From Kordia algicida OT-1 (lineage in GTDB: Bacteria > Bacteroidota > Bacteroidia > Flavobacteriales > Flavobacteriaceae): a stretch of DNA of 64,000 nucleotides. The position numbers and the translations under genes are program-made. The DNA lies in the NCBI RefSeq assembly GCF_000154725.1, contig NZ_DS544873.1, positions 1,960,630 through 2,024,629 on the forward strand. Reading direction: 5' to 3'. Under the pieces are notes generated by a model that was given only the letters and a program-made list of their open reading frames with translations, was not told the DNA's origin and did not search any database. Position 1 is the first letter of the stretch. Each line of letters opens with the position of its first letter. Below are positions 43,386 through 52,822 of the stretch, piece after piece.

Positions 43386-45047
43386 ATGAAAAAAATACTA
43401 CTCGGACTTGTAATGCTTTTAGCAACGCAAGCAAACGCACAATATACCTTTGAGCAAATTGATATTTGGTCGGGAAGCAACGGAAGTTCTCCAACGTACA
43501 TCACAGAAATGAACGGTGAAATGTACTTTCAGGCATTTGAAATTACACCTTCATTTAAAAAATTATATAAAAGTGATGGTACAGAAGCTGGAACACAAAT
43601 TATAGCTACCAATTTGAATGGCGGCGGCGGTTATTCTCCAGAATCATTCTATGTGATGAATGGCGAATTGTACTTTTCGGCATTCGTTTCTGGCATAGGA
43701 CAAGAATTATTTAAAACCGACGGAACTGACGCGGGCACAGTTTTGGTAAAAGACATCAGAAGTGGTTCGTCAAACGGTTTGGATTTTAATTCGAATGATA
43801 TCAATCAATTATTTGTGGAATATAACAACGAATTATACTTCCGCGCATACACTAATTCTTCTATAGAACTTTGGAAAACAGATGGTACCGAAGCTGGAAC
43901 AGTTTCCGTAAAAAACTTTGAAGATGCACAAAATGGCGCACCAACATTTATGACAAAACCTGGTAAAAATATCATCGGTGTTGTATTTGACGGATTACTC
44001 TATTTTTATGTAAATCGTAACGGAAACGGTGAATTGTGGAAAACCGATGGAACAACCGCAAATACAGAACTTGTTCGCAGTAGTTTGGATAATATTGCTG
44101 AAATGATCGTTTTTAACAACGAATTATACTTTACTGCTGAGGATGAAAATACCAATAACGGACGTGAATTGTGGGTTACCGATGGAACTTTTGCAGGAAC
44201 AATCATCAAGCATGATATTTTTCCAAACAATCTAAATCCTGCATTTGGCACTGGAAGCAATCCTTCTTATTTGACTATTTTTAACAACGAACTCTACTTT
44301 AAAGCAAGAAGCTACAACGGAACTTCTGGACAAATTATTGGTTCGGAACTCTGGAAAACGGATGGAACCACAGCAAGTTTAGTAAAAGATATTGACACGG
44401 ATAATCTTGCTAGCGGATTGAATATTCCAAATTTTACTGAGTATAACAACGAATTGTATTTTGTGGCTTCTGACAATACTACTTCCGATTTTGAATTGTG
44501 GAAAACAAACGGAACAGAAAGCGGAACTGTAAAAGTAGTAAGTGCTACCGATACAGGAGAATCTATCGAGTTTTTAAGAGCAATTAATTACGCCAACAAA
44601 CTTTTCTATTTTGATTCCCAACAATTGTGGGTTACGGATGGAACGCCTGCGGGAACAGAAGCATTAACAGGAAGCTCTGAAGAAATTATACAAGTTCAGG
44701 TCAATTCATTAATTGAATACCAAAATAAACTCTGGTTTGCTGGAAACAAATCTGGCAACGGAACCGAACTGACAAGTCTGCAAGATGCTAGCGTGTTAAA
44801 TGTTGAAAGTTTTGAAACAAACGCAATGAACATGTACCCAAACCCTGCTTCCAACATGATTCAATTTTCCAATATTACGAATCAAATGCAATACAACATT
44901 TACAATACTTTAGGACATTTGATTGCGCAAGGAAAATTAGAAAATTCACAAAAATCTATAGACATCTCCACATTTACTAGCGGAATGTACTTGGTTGAAA
45001 TCACTTCCAAAACGCAATCAAAAATATTTAAACTACTCAAAAACTAA
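43386..45047 (+). CDS. Secreted ELWKTDGT-repeat protein with T9SS sorting domain
   Basis: This 553-residue protein has a signal peptide (to NAQ) and about eight repeats built on NELYFxA...ELWKTDGTxAGTxLVKDI, each near 50-60 residues, which suggests a beta-propeller. The C-terminal 80 residues are a type A T9SS sorting domain (MNMYPNPASNM...MYLVEITSKTQSKIFKLLKN). It should be exported across the outer membrane and attached to the surface. Ligand unknown. The operon continues into the next two secreted proteins at 8- and 11-base gaps. Confidence 0.88.
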   Translation: MKKILLGLVMLLATQANAQYTFEQIDIWSGSNGSSPTYITEMNGEMYFQAFEITPSFKKLYKSDGTEAGTQIIATNLNGGGGYSPESFYVMNGELYFSAFVSGIGQELFKTDGTDAGTVLVKDIRSGSSNGLDFNSNDINQLFVEYNNELYFRAYTNSSIELWKTDGTEAGTVSVKNFEDAQNGAPTFMTKPGKNIIGVVFDGLLYFYVNRNGNGELWKTDGTTANTELVRSSLDNIAEMIVFNNELYFTAEDENTNNGRELWVTDGTFAGTIIKHDIFPNNLNPAFGTGSNPSYLTIFNNELYFKARSYNGTSGQIIGSELWKTDGTTASLVKDIDTDNLASGLNIPNFTEYNNELYFVASDNTTSDFELWKTNGTESGTVKVVSATDTGESIEFLRAINYANKLFYFDSQQLWVTDGTPAGTEALTGSSEEIIQVQVNSLIEYQNKLWFAGNKSGNGTELTSLQDASVLNVESFETNAMNMYPNPASNMIQFSNITNQMQYNIYNTLGHLIAQGKLENSQKSIDISTFTSGMYLVEITSKTQSKIFKLLKN

Positions 45048-45054
45048 CCAACAG

Positions 45055-46833
45055 ATGAAAGCACGATTTTCACTTCTTCTCCTGATGCTTTTCTATAGCA
45101 TAAATTCATTTTCGCAAACACGAGGTATCAATTACAAAGCTGTGATTGCTGATACTAACGGTTTACCTATGGCAAATCAATCGGTTACTATTCAATTTAC
45201 CATTTTTGAAGGAAACATGGCGACCAATATAGTATATCAAGAAACACATACAACTACCACAAACGCCAATGGAATTGTAATTGTGAATATTGGAGAAGGC
45301 GTGAATGTTTCTGGAGATTTTCAAATGATTAATTGGGGATTTGACACACATTTCGTAAAAACGGAAATAGATTCTGGAAGCGGATTTGTAGATTTTGGCA
45401 CAACTGAATTTAAAACCGTTCCATATGCATTACATGCAGAAACTGTAAGTGCAACAGGCGATGTAAGTCCTTTTTCGGAAGCAACTCCAAACAGAATTTC
45501 GGCAACGAATACAAATGCTGATTTTGTAGTTGGAAGCACAAGTACGGAAGATGAAAACAATGTCAATTTGGATGGCAGAATGTTCTTTGATAAATCGAAA
45601 GTTGCCTTCAGAGTAGGTTCTGTTGACGGTACACAATGGAATGATAGCAATCGTGGCTTATATTCGTTTGCCGCAGGTAGAAACACTAGAGCAAATGGCG
45701 TTGGGACAACTGCTTTTGGAAAAGATACACAAGCAATTACTTCCTATTCTACTGCCTTAGGCGATGGAACAATTGCTGGCGGATATGCATCTTTGGTCGT
45801 TGGAGTTGGTACAAAATCGAACAACTCAAGTCAGTTTGTAAATGGTACATACAATGTAGAAGATAATAGTGCTTCACTGATTGTTGGTAACGGAACAAGC
45901 GATACCGAACGTCAAAATGCATTTGTAGTAAAAAGTAATGGAAGTATCATTGCTGGTTCGAATCAGTTTGAAAATGATTTTAGCACAAACAACGACGATA
46001 AACGCTTCTTTTTTGATAAAAGTAAAGGCGCATTGCGTGCAGGAAGTACCAATGGAGGAACCTTTAATTACTCCTATTGGAATGATGCAAACATTGGTGA
46101 AAATTCTATTGCTTTTGGATTAAACACTGTTGCTACAGGCTATAACGCTGTCGCTCTGGGAGAACAAACCACTGCATCTGGTAGAGGAGCCATTGCTGTA
46201 GGAAGACATAATTTTGATGATCCTGATGCTATATTTATGGTAGGAAACGGATCTCCAGGACCTTTTAATTCTTCATTAAGTAGCACCGCTTTTAAAGTAA
46301 TGATCGATGGAACAGTAAATATTGATGATTTATCTGGAACTGGAACGCGAAATGTAAAAGTAACTGCTGATGGAGATTTGGTGGCGAGTATAACAAATAC
46401 TAAAAATTATTCAATTGGTCCGTATGATTTTGAAGCGAGTTTTTCGGATGCTCAAATTAGACGAAACTTTACTTTTGTATATCTTTCTGACAATGTTGCA
46501 GAAAGAGCTATAACAGCACCTGTTCATTTACCAGATGGCGTTACTATTACTGGATATACAGCAAACTATTTGGATAATTCGACAAGCACAAACCTTCAAT
46601 TTTCTTTATATCGTATTTCTGCTACTAATGGATCTTCCGTTGTTTCTATAGGTTTATTTAATAGTTCTGGAAATATGAGTAGTAATAGATCAGACGCAGT
46701 AACAGGACTTTCAGAAACCATTGATAATGAAAATTTCATGTACATAGTAAGAGTAATTCCAATCAACGGACAAAATTGGGATGTGCCTAATACAAATGTA
46801 CGATCCATACAAATTCAATATCAAGAAAATTAA
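45055..46833 (+). CDS. Secreted YadA-head-like protein
   Basis: The 592-residue protein has a signal peptide (to SFSQ), a TRGINYKAVIADTNGLPMANQ segment typical of flavobacterial tail-fibre-like proteins, and two blocks of YadA-type head repeats (AAGRNTRANGVGTTAFGKDT...ALGDGTIAGGYASLVVG, IAFGLNTVATGYNAVALGEQTTASGRGAIAVG). These beta-roll turns form trimeric adhesin heads. No classic sorting domain is visible at the C-terminus. I use ATG 45055, since the longer frame overlaps the previous gene. Like the protein at 1-1069 it suggests a surface adhesin, but its repeat sequence is different. Confidence 0.8.
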   Translation: MKARFSLLLLMLFYSINSFSQTRGINYKAVIADTNGLPMANQSVTIQFTIFEGNMATNIVYQETHTTTTNANGIVIVNIGEGVNVSGDFQMINWGFDTHFVKTEIDSGSGFVDFGTTEFKTVPYALHAETVSATGDVSPFSEATPNRISATNTNADFVVGSTSTEDENNVNLDGRMFFDKSKVAFRVGSVDGTQWNDSNRGLYSFAAGRNTRANGVGTTAFGKDTQAITSYSTALGDGTIAGGYASLVVGVGTKSNNSSQFVNGTYNVEDNSASLIVGNGTSDTERQNAFVVKSNGSIIAGSNQFENDFSTNNDDKRFFFDKSKGALRAGSTNGGTFNYSYWNDANIGENSIAFGLNTVATGYNAVALGEQTTASGRGAIAVGRHNFDDPDAIFMVGNGSPGPFNSSLSSTAFKVMIDGTVNIDDLSGTGTRNVKVTADGDLVASITNTKNYSIGPYDFEASFSDAQIRRNFTFVYLSDNVAERAITAPVHLPDGVTITGYTANYLDNSTSTNLQFSLYRISATNGSSVVSIGLFNSSGNMSSNRSDAVTGLSETIDNENFMYIVRVIPINGQNWDVPNTNVRSIQIQYQEN

Positions 46834-46844
46834 AAAAATATCCT

Positions 46845-47810
46845 ATGAAAAATATAATATTAGTGATTGCATTTTTGATTTCTTATGATACGTTTGGGCA
46901 ACAACTTTTAAAGAGTAGTATTGATAGTGGTGGCAACATAACTACTGTTGAAAATATTCAAATATTATACACTTTAGGGGAAACTTTCACAGGAGAATAT
47001 CAAGGAAGTATGACCATTTCAGAAGGTTTTATTCGTGCAAATCTTAAAATTAAAATAAATCCAATTGTTTTTTTACAAGGTCCATCGTTAAGTCCAACTA
47101 CTGTCGGTTTAATGAACGACGATTTACGATCAAACGATTTCATTCCAACCACAAGTCCATACGCAGATAATGCAACTGTTAATGCTTCGGTATTTACTAC
47201 AACAGGTAATAATGCAATAGTAGATTGGGTTTGGGTAGAATTAAGACAAGCAAATGACAATACAAAAATTGTAGCGGCAACATCAGCATTACTGCAACGC
47301 GATGGAGATGTCGTTGCCTTAGATGGAAACTCCTCATTAATTTTAAACGCACCACCTAGCAATCATTATGTAGTCATAAAACATCGGAATCATTTAAGTG
47401 TCATGTCTGCAAATCCAATTGCTCTTACTGAAGCCAGTACAACAATAGTCGATTTTACAGACACTGCATTTGCAACCTTTGGCACAAATGCACAAATACA
47501 ATTAGCCAACAATTCTATGGCACTTTGGACAGGAAATGTAAATGGTGATGATATTGTGCAATATTCAGGCACAAATCCAGATGTACCAAGTATTTTATCG
47601 GAAGTATTAAATGATTCGGGCAACTTTCTCAATTTCCCAACCTACGTCGTAAACGGATATAATATCCACGACATCAATATGGACGGAAAAACACAATATA
47701 CAGGAACTGAGCCAGATTCTCCAATAATTCTTCAAAATGTCTTAGCGCATCCAGGAAATTTTTTAAACTTTAGTACCTATCAAATACAAGAGCAATTACC
47801 AGAAAACTAA
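46845..47810 (+). CDS. Secreted protein with dockerin-like calcium repeats
   Basis: The 321-residue protein has a signal peptide (to TFGQ). Its middle resembles the large secreted hemagglutinin-like proteins of Flavobacteriia (VFLQGPSL...NHYVVIKHRNHLSVMS). Near the C-terminus are two related segments, GNVNGDDIVQYSGTNPD and DINMDGKTQYTGTEPD, which look like EF-hand/dockerin-type calcium loops. It lacks an evident type A sorting domain. It is the third of three tightly packed genes and the last before the 227-base gap upstream of the CHAT gene. Confidence 0.7.
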   Translation: MKNIILVIAFLISYDTFGQQLLKSSIDSGGNITTVENIQILYTLGETFTGEYQGSMTISEGFIRANLKIKINPIVFLQGPSLSPTTVGLMNDDLRSNDFIPTTSPYADNATVNASVFTTTGNNAIVDWVWVELRQANDNTKIVAATSALLQRDGDVVALDGNSSLILNAPPSNHYVVIKHRNHLSVMSANPIALTEASTTIVDFTDTAFATFGTNAQIQLANNSMALWTGNVNGDDIVQYSGTNPDVPSILSEVLNDSGNFLNFPTYVVNGYNIHDINMDGKTQYTGTEPDSPIILQNVLAHPGNFLNFSTYQIQEQLPEN

Positions 47811-47884
47811 ATATACACTAAAACAGTTCCCGCAATCAACAAATAACAATGTCGGTTTTTTACGTTTCGAATTGTTATACTTAT

Positions 47885-47925
47885 GGACGGTTGTGAATCA
47901 ACAACATACGATTCACATACCGTTC
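47885..47925. promoter_or_regulatory. Dyad-symmetry element upstream of the CHAT gene
   Basis: GGACGGTTGTGAATC at 47885-47899 pairs with GATTCACATACCGTTC at 47910-47925, with 7 bp perfect next to a 10-base loop and a further ACGGT/ACCGT pair. There is no T run, so an operator or RNA structure is more likely than a terminator. Confidence 0.4.
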
Positions 47926-48037
47926 ATATAAAATATAGTGCTATTCATACATTAAAAGTGCAATCTCACAAAGAATTTACAAATTGTTCGCACGACTTTA
48001 TGTATCTTGAATGAGATTCCCTAAAAAAACCCAGTAA

Positions 48038-50833
48038 GTGAAAAAAATTATACTTTGTATTATTATTTCATGTTTTCTTTCTTCGTTGCAATTTTTGCAT
48101 GCGCAAGAAACACCACAAACTATACTGAAATCTGCCACAATTGCATACAATGCAAAAAACTACACCAAAACGCTAGCACAAACAGAAAAAGCCATTGATT
48201 TATTGGCTACAAATACAAAACAATTAGACAGCTTAGCAACCGCAACACTCTACTTTTACAAAGGTGCTTCTGAATATTACTTACAACGCTTTGATGTTTC
48301 TATTGAATCATACAACAAAGGAATTATATCTTGTCCAAAAACTGATGCAGGAATAAATTACAAAGCAGAATTGCATTACGAACGTGCATTCTCTGAATAC
48401 GAATTGGGAAGCTATCTCGATGCTTTCGAAAGTTCAAAAAAAGCGGCTTCCATCATGGAAACTGTACAGCAACCAAACTACGATTATTTACTTTCAATTT
48501 ATGCCGATATTGCAGGTTCGGCAGCAAGTTTTGGTTTTCAAGAAGAAGCGAACAATTACCTAAAAAAAGCACGACAATTATATGCAACACATAAAGACAA
48601 TATTGCTACTGTAAAAGATGAGGTTTCCAAACCCGTATTGTTTCAATACAAAGCGACGGAAATTTTAAGCAATAAAACTGTTTTTACGGAAAAAGACATT
48701 ACAACACTCAAAAAACATATTCAAAATTTAGAAAAAATAAAGCGTCAAAAAAGATTCAACACTGCAGAAAAACGCATGTATGCTGTTGCACTAAATATGT
48801 TGGGCGACGCATATTTACGAAAAGATTCAGTAACAATTTCCGATTGCAATTTGGCACATGCAAACCTTCAAAAAGCGCTTCAAAACTTAGACAAAACATA
48901 TTACGAAACACATTATTATCAATTTCAATTCAACAAAGCAAAAGCATTTAAATTTGAAAAGAAATACAAACAATCTGTACGATTAATCAATTCATTATTA
49001 AAAAAATTACCAAAAAATGATGATCGTCGCTCTTATTTTGAAGCAGAAAAGGCTAATATTTTACTTGCGTTAGATGAAAAACAAGAAGTCATTCATTCCC
49101 TAGAAAATTCCATAGTTGCCATTCACAAAGGAAAAAGTCCATTAAAAAAAGAATTTTCAAACTTTGTGCCGAGTTATGACTTAAATGAAACGGGCATTTT
49201 AGTGGAAATGGCAGATGCAATCGTAAAAAAATATCCAAAAGATCCCACAATACTTTCGCTTGCCTCCAAAATGTATAAATTAGGATTAATTCAGTTTGAA
49301 AATTGTTATCGTGAAGAACGTTTCAACGACAAACTCACTACGTATTACCAAACGGCGATTGGTGGAATTTTAAAAATGAAAAAACTCGGTTTTGGTCATC
49401 ACAATTTCAACATTGAAACATTACTGAACCGAATGGAAGTGATTGAAAATAGATTGGCTTGGAAAAAATTTCATCAAAGTAGATTCTTGAATAAAACCAA
49501 TATTTCTGATGCATTGATCCAAAAAGAACAAGCATTACGAAAAGCTTTGGTTATTGCAAAACGCAGAAAAGACACAACTGCTATTTTTGATTATGAACGA
49601 AAATTAAAACAGCAATTAACAACGTTAAAACAACAATTTCCTAACATTGCCAACTTTGCTTTTGAAGCGTTTGATATCAACGCAACTCAGGCAAACATGA
49701 AACCTTCTCAAGTAATTGTAAAATATCAAAAAATTGGCGATCAATTGATTGTTTACAAAATCACAAAAGATCAAATTGATTTTTATGAATTAGACAATTC
49801 AACGGAAATTTTAGCAACTGTTGAACGTTATTACAATCAACTTAGCAAGCAACAAGAAGACAAAAAAATCGCAAATGCTTTGTATAAAAATTTGTTTCCT
49901 TTTGAAACTACAAATTTTAGCGCGCTCACCATTATTCCTGATAATGTTTTGCATTACTTGCCGTTTGAAACCTTAATCACCACAAATGAAAAGTATTTAA
50001 TTGAAGAAGCTACGATCAATTATGCAACACATTTGGTATTTGTTCATCACAAAAACGAGTCAAATCTGACTTTAAAAAATGACAACCTTGTGGTATTTAC
50101 GCCACAATATCCAGAAAAAAAGGGAAACATAGGGCAACTTGCGTTACGTGATAACAAATATCGTTTGTATGGCGCAGAAAACGAATCAAAATCGCTCAAC
50201 ACTATTTTTCCAAGTAAACTTTTTGAAGCTGTTTTAGCGACCAAAGACAATTTTATCAAATATTCTCGCAAAGCCAAAATTATTCACTTGGCAATGCACG
50301 CAAATGTGAACAACGAAATACCAGAATTGAGTCATTTATTATTCAATGAAAATGACAAAGAAACCAAAATGTATCTTGAAGAACTGTATGGATTGCACCT
50401 CAACTCTGAGTTGGCCGTTTTAAGTGCATGCAACACAGGCAAAGGCAAATTAGACGCTTCAACAGGAATGGTTTCACTCAACAGAGCGTTTACTTTGGCT
50501 GGCGTTCCATCAACTTTGGCGAGCTTATGGGAAGTTCCTGATAAAGTAACGCAGGAGATCATGGTAGATTTCTACAAAAACCTTAAAAAAGGGGAAAACA
50601 AAACACGTGCGTTGCAAAATGCAAAGATGAATTACCTAAAAAATACGGACGATGCTAACTTTAAAAAACCGTTCTATTGGGCAGGATTTGTGTTGCATGG
50701 TGATACGGCACCAATTCAACTAAAACAAGAAGCATCTTTCAGTTTCATCTGTATCATTGCTGCCATCATTACCTTATTAATTATTGTAATTGTAAGTTTT
50801 CGAATTCGAAAAAATACATTGAAGCTGTTTTAA
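48038..50833 (+). CDS. Secreted TPR-CHAT caspase-like protease with C-terminal anchor
   Basis: This 931-residue protein starts at a GTG (48038), with a signal peptide to HAQ. TPR-like helices fill about 30-530. The CHAT domain at about 560-890 has its catalytic His in HLAMHA (near 753) and Cys in LSACNTGKG (near 798), then VPSTLASLWEVPD and WAGFVLHGD. A single hydrophobic helix (FICIIAAIITLLIIVIVSF) and a short basic tail end it, so the protease domain should face the periplasm. CHAT proteins are caspase-like Cys peptidases; in TPR forms the substrate is found through the repeats. It lies downstream of the sigma/surface-protein module. Confidence 0.88.
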   Translation: MKKIILCIIISCFLSSLQFLHAQETPQTILKSATIAYNAKNYTKTLAQTEKAIDLLATNTKQLDSLATATLYFYKGASEYYLQRFDVSIESYNKGIISCPKTDAGINYKAELHYERAFSEYELGSYLDAFESSKKAASIMETVQQPNYDYLLSIYADIAGSAASFGFQEEANNYLKKARQLYATHKDNIATVKDEVSKPVLFQYKATEILSNKTVFTEKDITTLKKHIQNLEKIKRQKRFNTAEKRMYAVALNMLGDAYLRKDSVTISDCNLAHANLQKALQNLDKTYYETHYYQFQFNKAKAFKFEKKYKQSVRLINSLLKKLPKNDDRRSYFEAEKANILLALDEKQEVIHSLENSIVAIHKGKSPLKKEFSNFVPSYDLNETGILVEMADAIVKKYPKDPTILSLASKMYKLGLIQFENCYREERFNDKLTTYYQTAIGGILKMKKLGFGHHNFNIETLLNRMEVIENRLAWKKFHQSRFLNKTNISDALIQKEQALRKALVIAKRRKDTTAIFDYERKLKQQLTTLKQQFPNIANFAFEAFDINATQANMKPSQVIVKYQKIGDQLIVYKITKDQIDFYELDNSTEILATVERYYNQLSKQQEDKKIANALYKNLFPFETTNFSALTIIPDNVLHYLPFETLITTNEKYLIEEATINYATHLVFVHHKNESNLTLKNDNLVVFTPQYPEKKGNIGQLALRDNKYRLYGAENESKSLNTIFPSKLFEAVLATKDNFIKYSRKAKIIHLAMHANVNNEIPELSHLLFNENDKETKMYLEELYGLHLNSELAVLSACNTGKGKLDASTGMVSLNRAFTLAGVPSTLASLWEVPDKVTQEIMVDFYKNLKKGENKTRALQNAKMNYLKNTDDANFKKPFYWAGFVLHGDTAPIQLKQEASFSFICIIAAIITLLIIVIVSFRIRKNTLKLF

Positions 50834-50920
50834 CAGTTTGAATGATTAGTAGTATTGCGAAAAATTGGAGAGAGAATTTAAAATAAGAAATTTGCTTATA
50901 GATTACTTTTTTAAGTTCTT

Positions 50921-51213
50921 TTATTTTATTGGTTTTTGTTTAGTTCCTCGAAAATTAATGATTTCAATTAATTGCTTTTTAGGTCGAACTCTGTAGATTA
51001 CATAATTATTTTTATCAATAAGTGCTTTGTGAACATTAGTGAAATTCCCCGTTTGAGGATAAATTTTAGGATATTTACTTATACGGTTCAAAAGATCGCT
51101 TATCTGCTTTTCTAAATTTAGAATTTCTCTTGTGTCCACTCTTTATCTAAATACTCTAAAACCTTCTCTAATCCTTGTAGTGCTTGTGGTGTCCAAACAA
51201 TTTTTAATGCCAT
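50921..51213 (-). pseudogene. RelE/ParE-family toxin gene broken by a frameshift
   Basis: The gene begins at the ATG at 51213, overlapping the antitoxin stop by 10 bases. It reads MALKIVWTPQALQGLEKVLEYL...WTQEKF, then hits a TAA at 51120-51118. The remainder (REILNLEKQISDLLNRISKYP...NYVIYRVRPKKQLIEIINFRG) continues in another frame from about 51137 to 50921. Joined, they give a complete RelE/ParE toxin with the C-terminal strand that bears the catalytic or gyrase-binding residues. The shift is a two-base CA difference in a TGGACACAAGAG context. This may be a real mutation, a sequencing error, or programmed frameshifting. Confidence 0.75.
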
Positions 51214-51431
51214 TTACCAAAGCGTTTCATTACTGCATCATTAGCTATACATTCATTATTATCTGCTTGCGCTAAACCAGTTTTAATTTCTTGCTGTTCA
51301 CTTTCAGACATTTCACTCCACCAATCTGCTTGTTCTTCATCAAAAACAGATTTGAGTTTCTTAAGAATACTTTCTTTCTCTGTCTGTAATAAAAGATGCA
51401 TTAATTCTAATTTTGTGGCTTCGATGTTCAT
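51204..51431 (-). CDS. Antitoxin of a RelE/ParE-type module
   Basis: This 75-residue protein is mostly helical (ATKLELMHLLLQTEKESILKK) with a WWSEMSESEQQEIKTGLAQ segment and a C-terminal AVMKRFGKWH. It resembles addiction-module antitoxins of the kind paired with RelE/ParE toxins. Its stop codon overlaps the toxin start by 10 bases, the usual antitoxin-first order. Because the toxin is frameshifted, it may be kept for immunity or be decaying. Confidence 0.72.
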   Translation of the reverse strand: MNIEATKLELMHLLLQTEKESILKKLKSVFDEEQADWWSEMSESEQQEIKTGLAQADNNECIANDAVMKRFGKWH

Positions 51432-51627
51432 AATCTAACTTTTTGTATAACAAAGATAGTTTTTTATCCGCAAACTTTATATCAAACATTTTTAACGATA
51501 TAATTCCTTTTATTACTTATTTAAAATTTCATGTAAAGCAACTTTCGATATAATTTTTTCCAAAAATCAACACCTTATAAAATTCATTGATAATATCGTC
51601 GTTTTTAAATATCTTTATAAAAAAACG

Positions 51628-52581
51628 ATGAAATCCATTTCCCGACAACTTATTTTAGCAGGAATTACCATTATAGGAACCATTATTGCCTGTTCGAATG
51701 TTAAAAATGACGCTTCCGCAGAAACGACAAAAAATATAACTTCAACAGTAAAAACTACCACCAAAAAACCTGCACAAGCCACTTCAGAAGCTTTTAAAAA
51801 GTATTGGTATGCAGGAGAAGCCGAATTGACTTCCTTCGAATTGGAACAAGCGCGCTATGGCGAAATTCACAAAGGAAAAGCAGTGTTAATTTATGTAACA
51901 GAAGATTTCAATCCTGAGAAACAGGTAAAAGCAGATCAACAACGATCGAATAATGTGTCAATTTTAAAATTGAACGCTACCAAAAAATTTTACACCGGAA
52001 TCTATCCGTATAGCATCATGTCGAGCACATTTTATCCTGTAGCCAACAACCAACATGCGATTAAAGTGACATCTTCCATGCAAGAATGGTGTGGACATGT
52101 TTTTACACAACTTAATAACAGATCAGAATTTAACGTACAATCGTATTCGTATTTTGAAAGTGAATCCGATCAAAAGTTTTCCGTTGAGAAAGCAATTTTA
52201 GAAGATGAATTGTGGACAAAACTCAGAATCGATCCGACACAATTACCCGTGGGAACTCAACAAATCATTCCTGCTTTTGAGGTATTGCGTATGAAACACA
52301 TTCCGCTAAAAACATACAAAGCTTCTGCAACATTAACAACCTCTGGAGCAACATCAACTTATACTATAAACTATCCAAAATTGAACAGAAAATTAAGTAT
52401 CAACTTTAATACTAGCTTTCCGCACGACATTACAGGTTGGACTGAAATTTCAACAAGCGGTTACGGAAATTCTGCAAAAACATTAACTACTAAAGCTACG
52501 AGAATCAAACAATTGAAAAGTCCATATTGGTCAAAAAATAGCGTAAAAGATAGCGTTTTACGAAAAGAATTAAGATTATAA
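51628..52581 (+). CDS. Lipoprotein of unknown function
   Basis: The 317-residue lipoprotein has a lipobox (IIACSNVKN, Cys near 22) and a body that begins AFKKYWYAGEAELTSFELEQARYGEIHKGKAVLIYVTEDFNPEKQVKAD, with a later SMQEWCGHVFTQLN. I recall that related proteins in Flavobacteriia are often labelled septum formation inhibitor Maf; the sequence has no Maf motifs, and the true Maf is at 38978, so that label should not be used. No other domain is recognised. Confidence 0.7.
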   Translation: MKSISRQLILAGITIIGTIIACSNVKNDASAETTKNITSTVKTTTKKPAQATSEAFKKYWYAGEAELTSFELEQARYGEIHKGKAVLIYVTEDFNPEKQVKADQQRSNNVSILKLNATKKFYTGIYPYSIMSSTFYPVANNQHAIKVTSSMQEWCGHVFTQLNNRSEFNVQSYSYFESESDQKFSVEKAILEDELWTKLRIDPTQLPVGTQQIIPAFEVLRMKHIPLKTYKASATLTTSGATSTYTINYPKLNRKLSINFNTSFPHDITGWTEISTSGYGNSAKTLTTKATRIKQLKSPYWSKNSVKDSVLRKELRL

Positions 52582-52761
52582 ATTCCTACAAAAATACTGA
52601 CGTTTCAATAGCAAACTAATAGTGCTTATACGGTAAAACCGTAACGAAATGTTGTAAATATTTCCGAATTTTATAATAATAATCTGATAAATTATTTACT
52701 AAGTATATTTAAGTCATTATTCCACGCCTTAACCTGCTGGCTTAGATATCATCTCATTTAG

Positions 52762-52798
52762 AAAAAGGATACAATATGCCCTTATTGTATCCTTTTTT
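52762..52798. terminator. Bidirectional terminator between lipoprotein and aminopeptidase genes
   Basis: GGATACAATA at 52767-52776 pairs exactly with TATTGTATCC at 52783-52792, flanked by A and T runs, with a 6-base loop. It serves the converging lipoprotein and M1 genes. Confidence 0.88.
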
Positions 52799-52822
52799 CT
52801 TTTTATTATATTCATATAAATG

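Noticed and set aside
51628..52581. Maf/septum inhibitor label
   Set aside because: No Maf motifs are present; the true Maf-like protein is at 38978.
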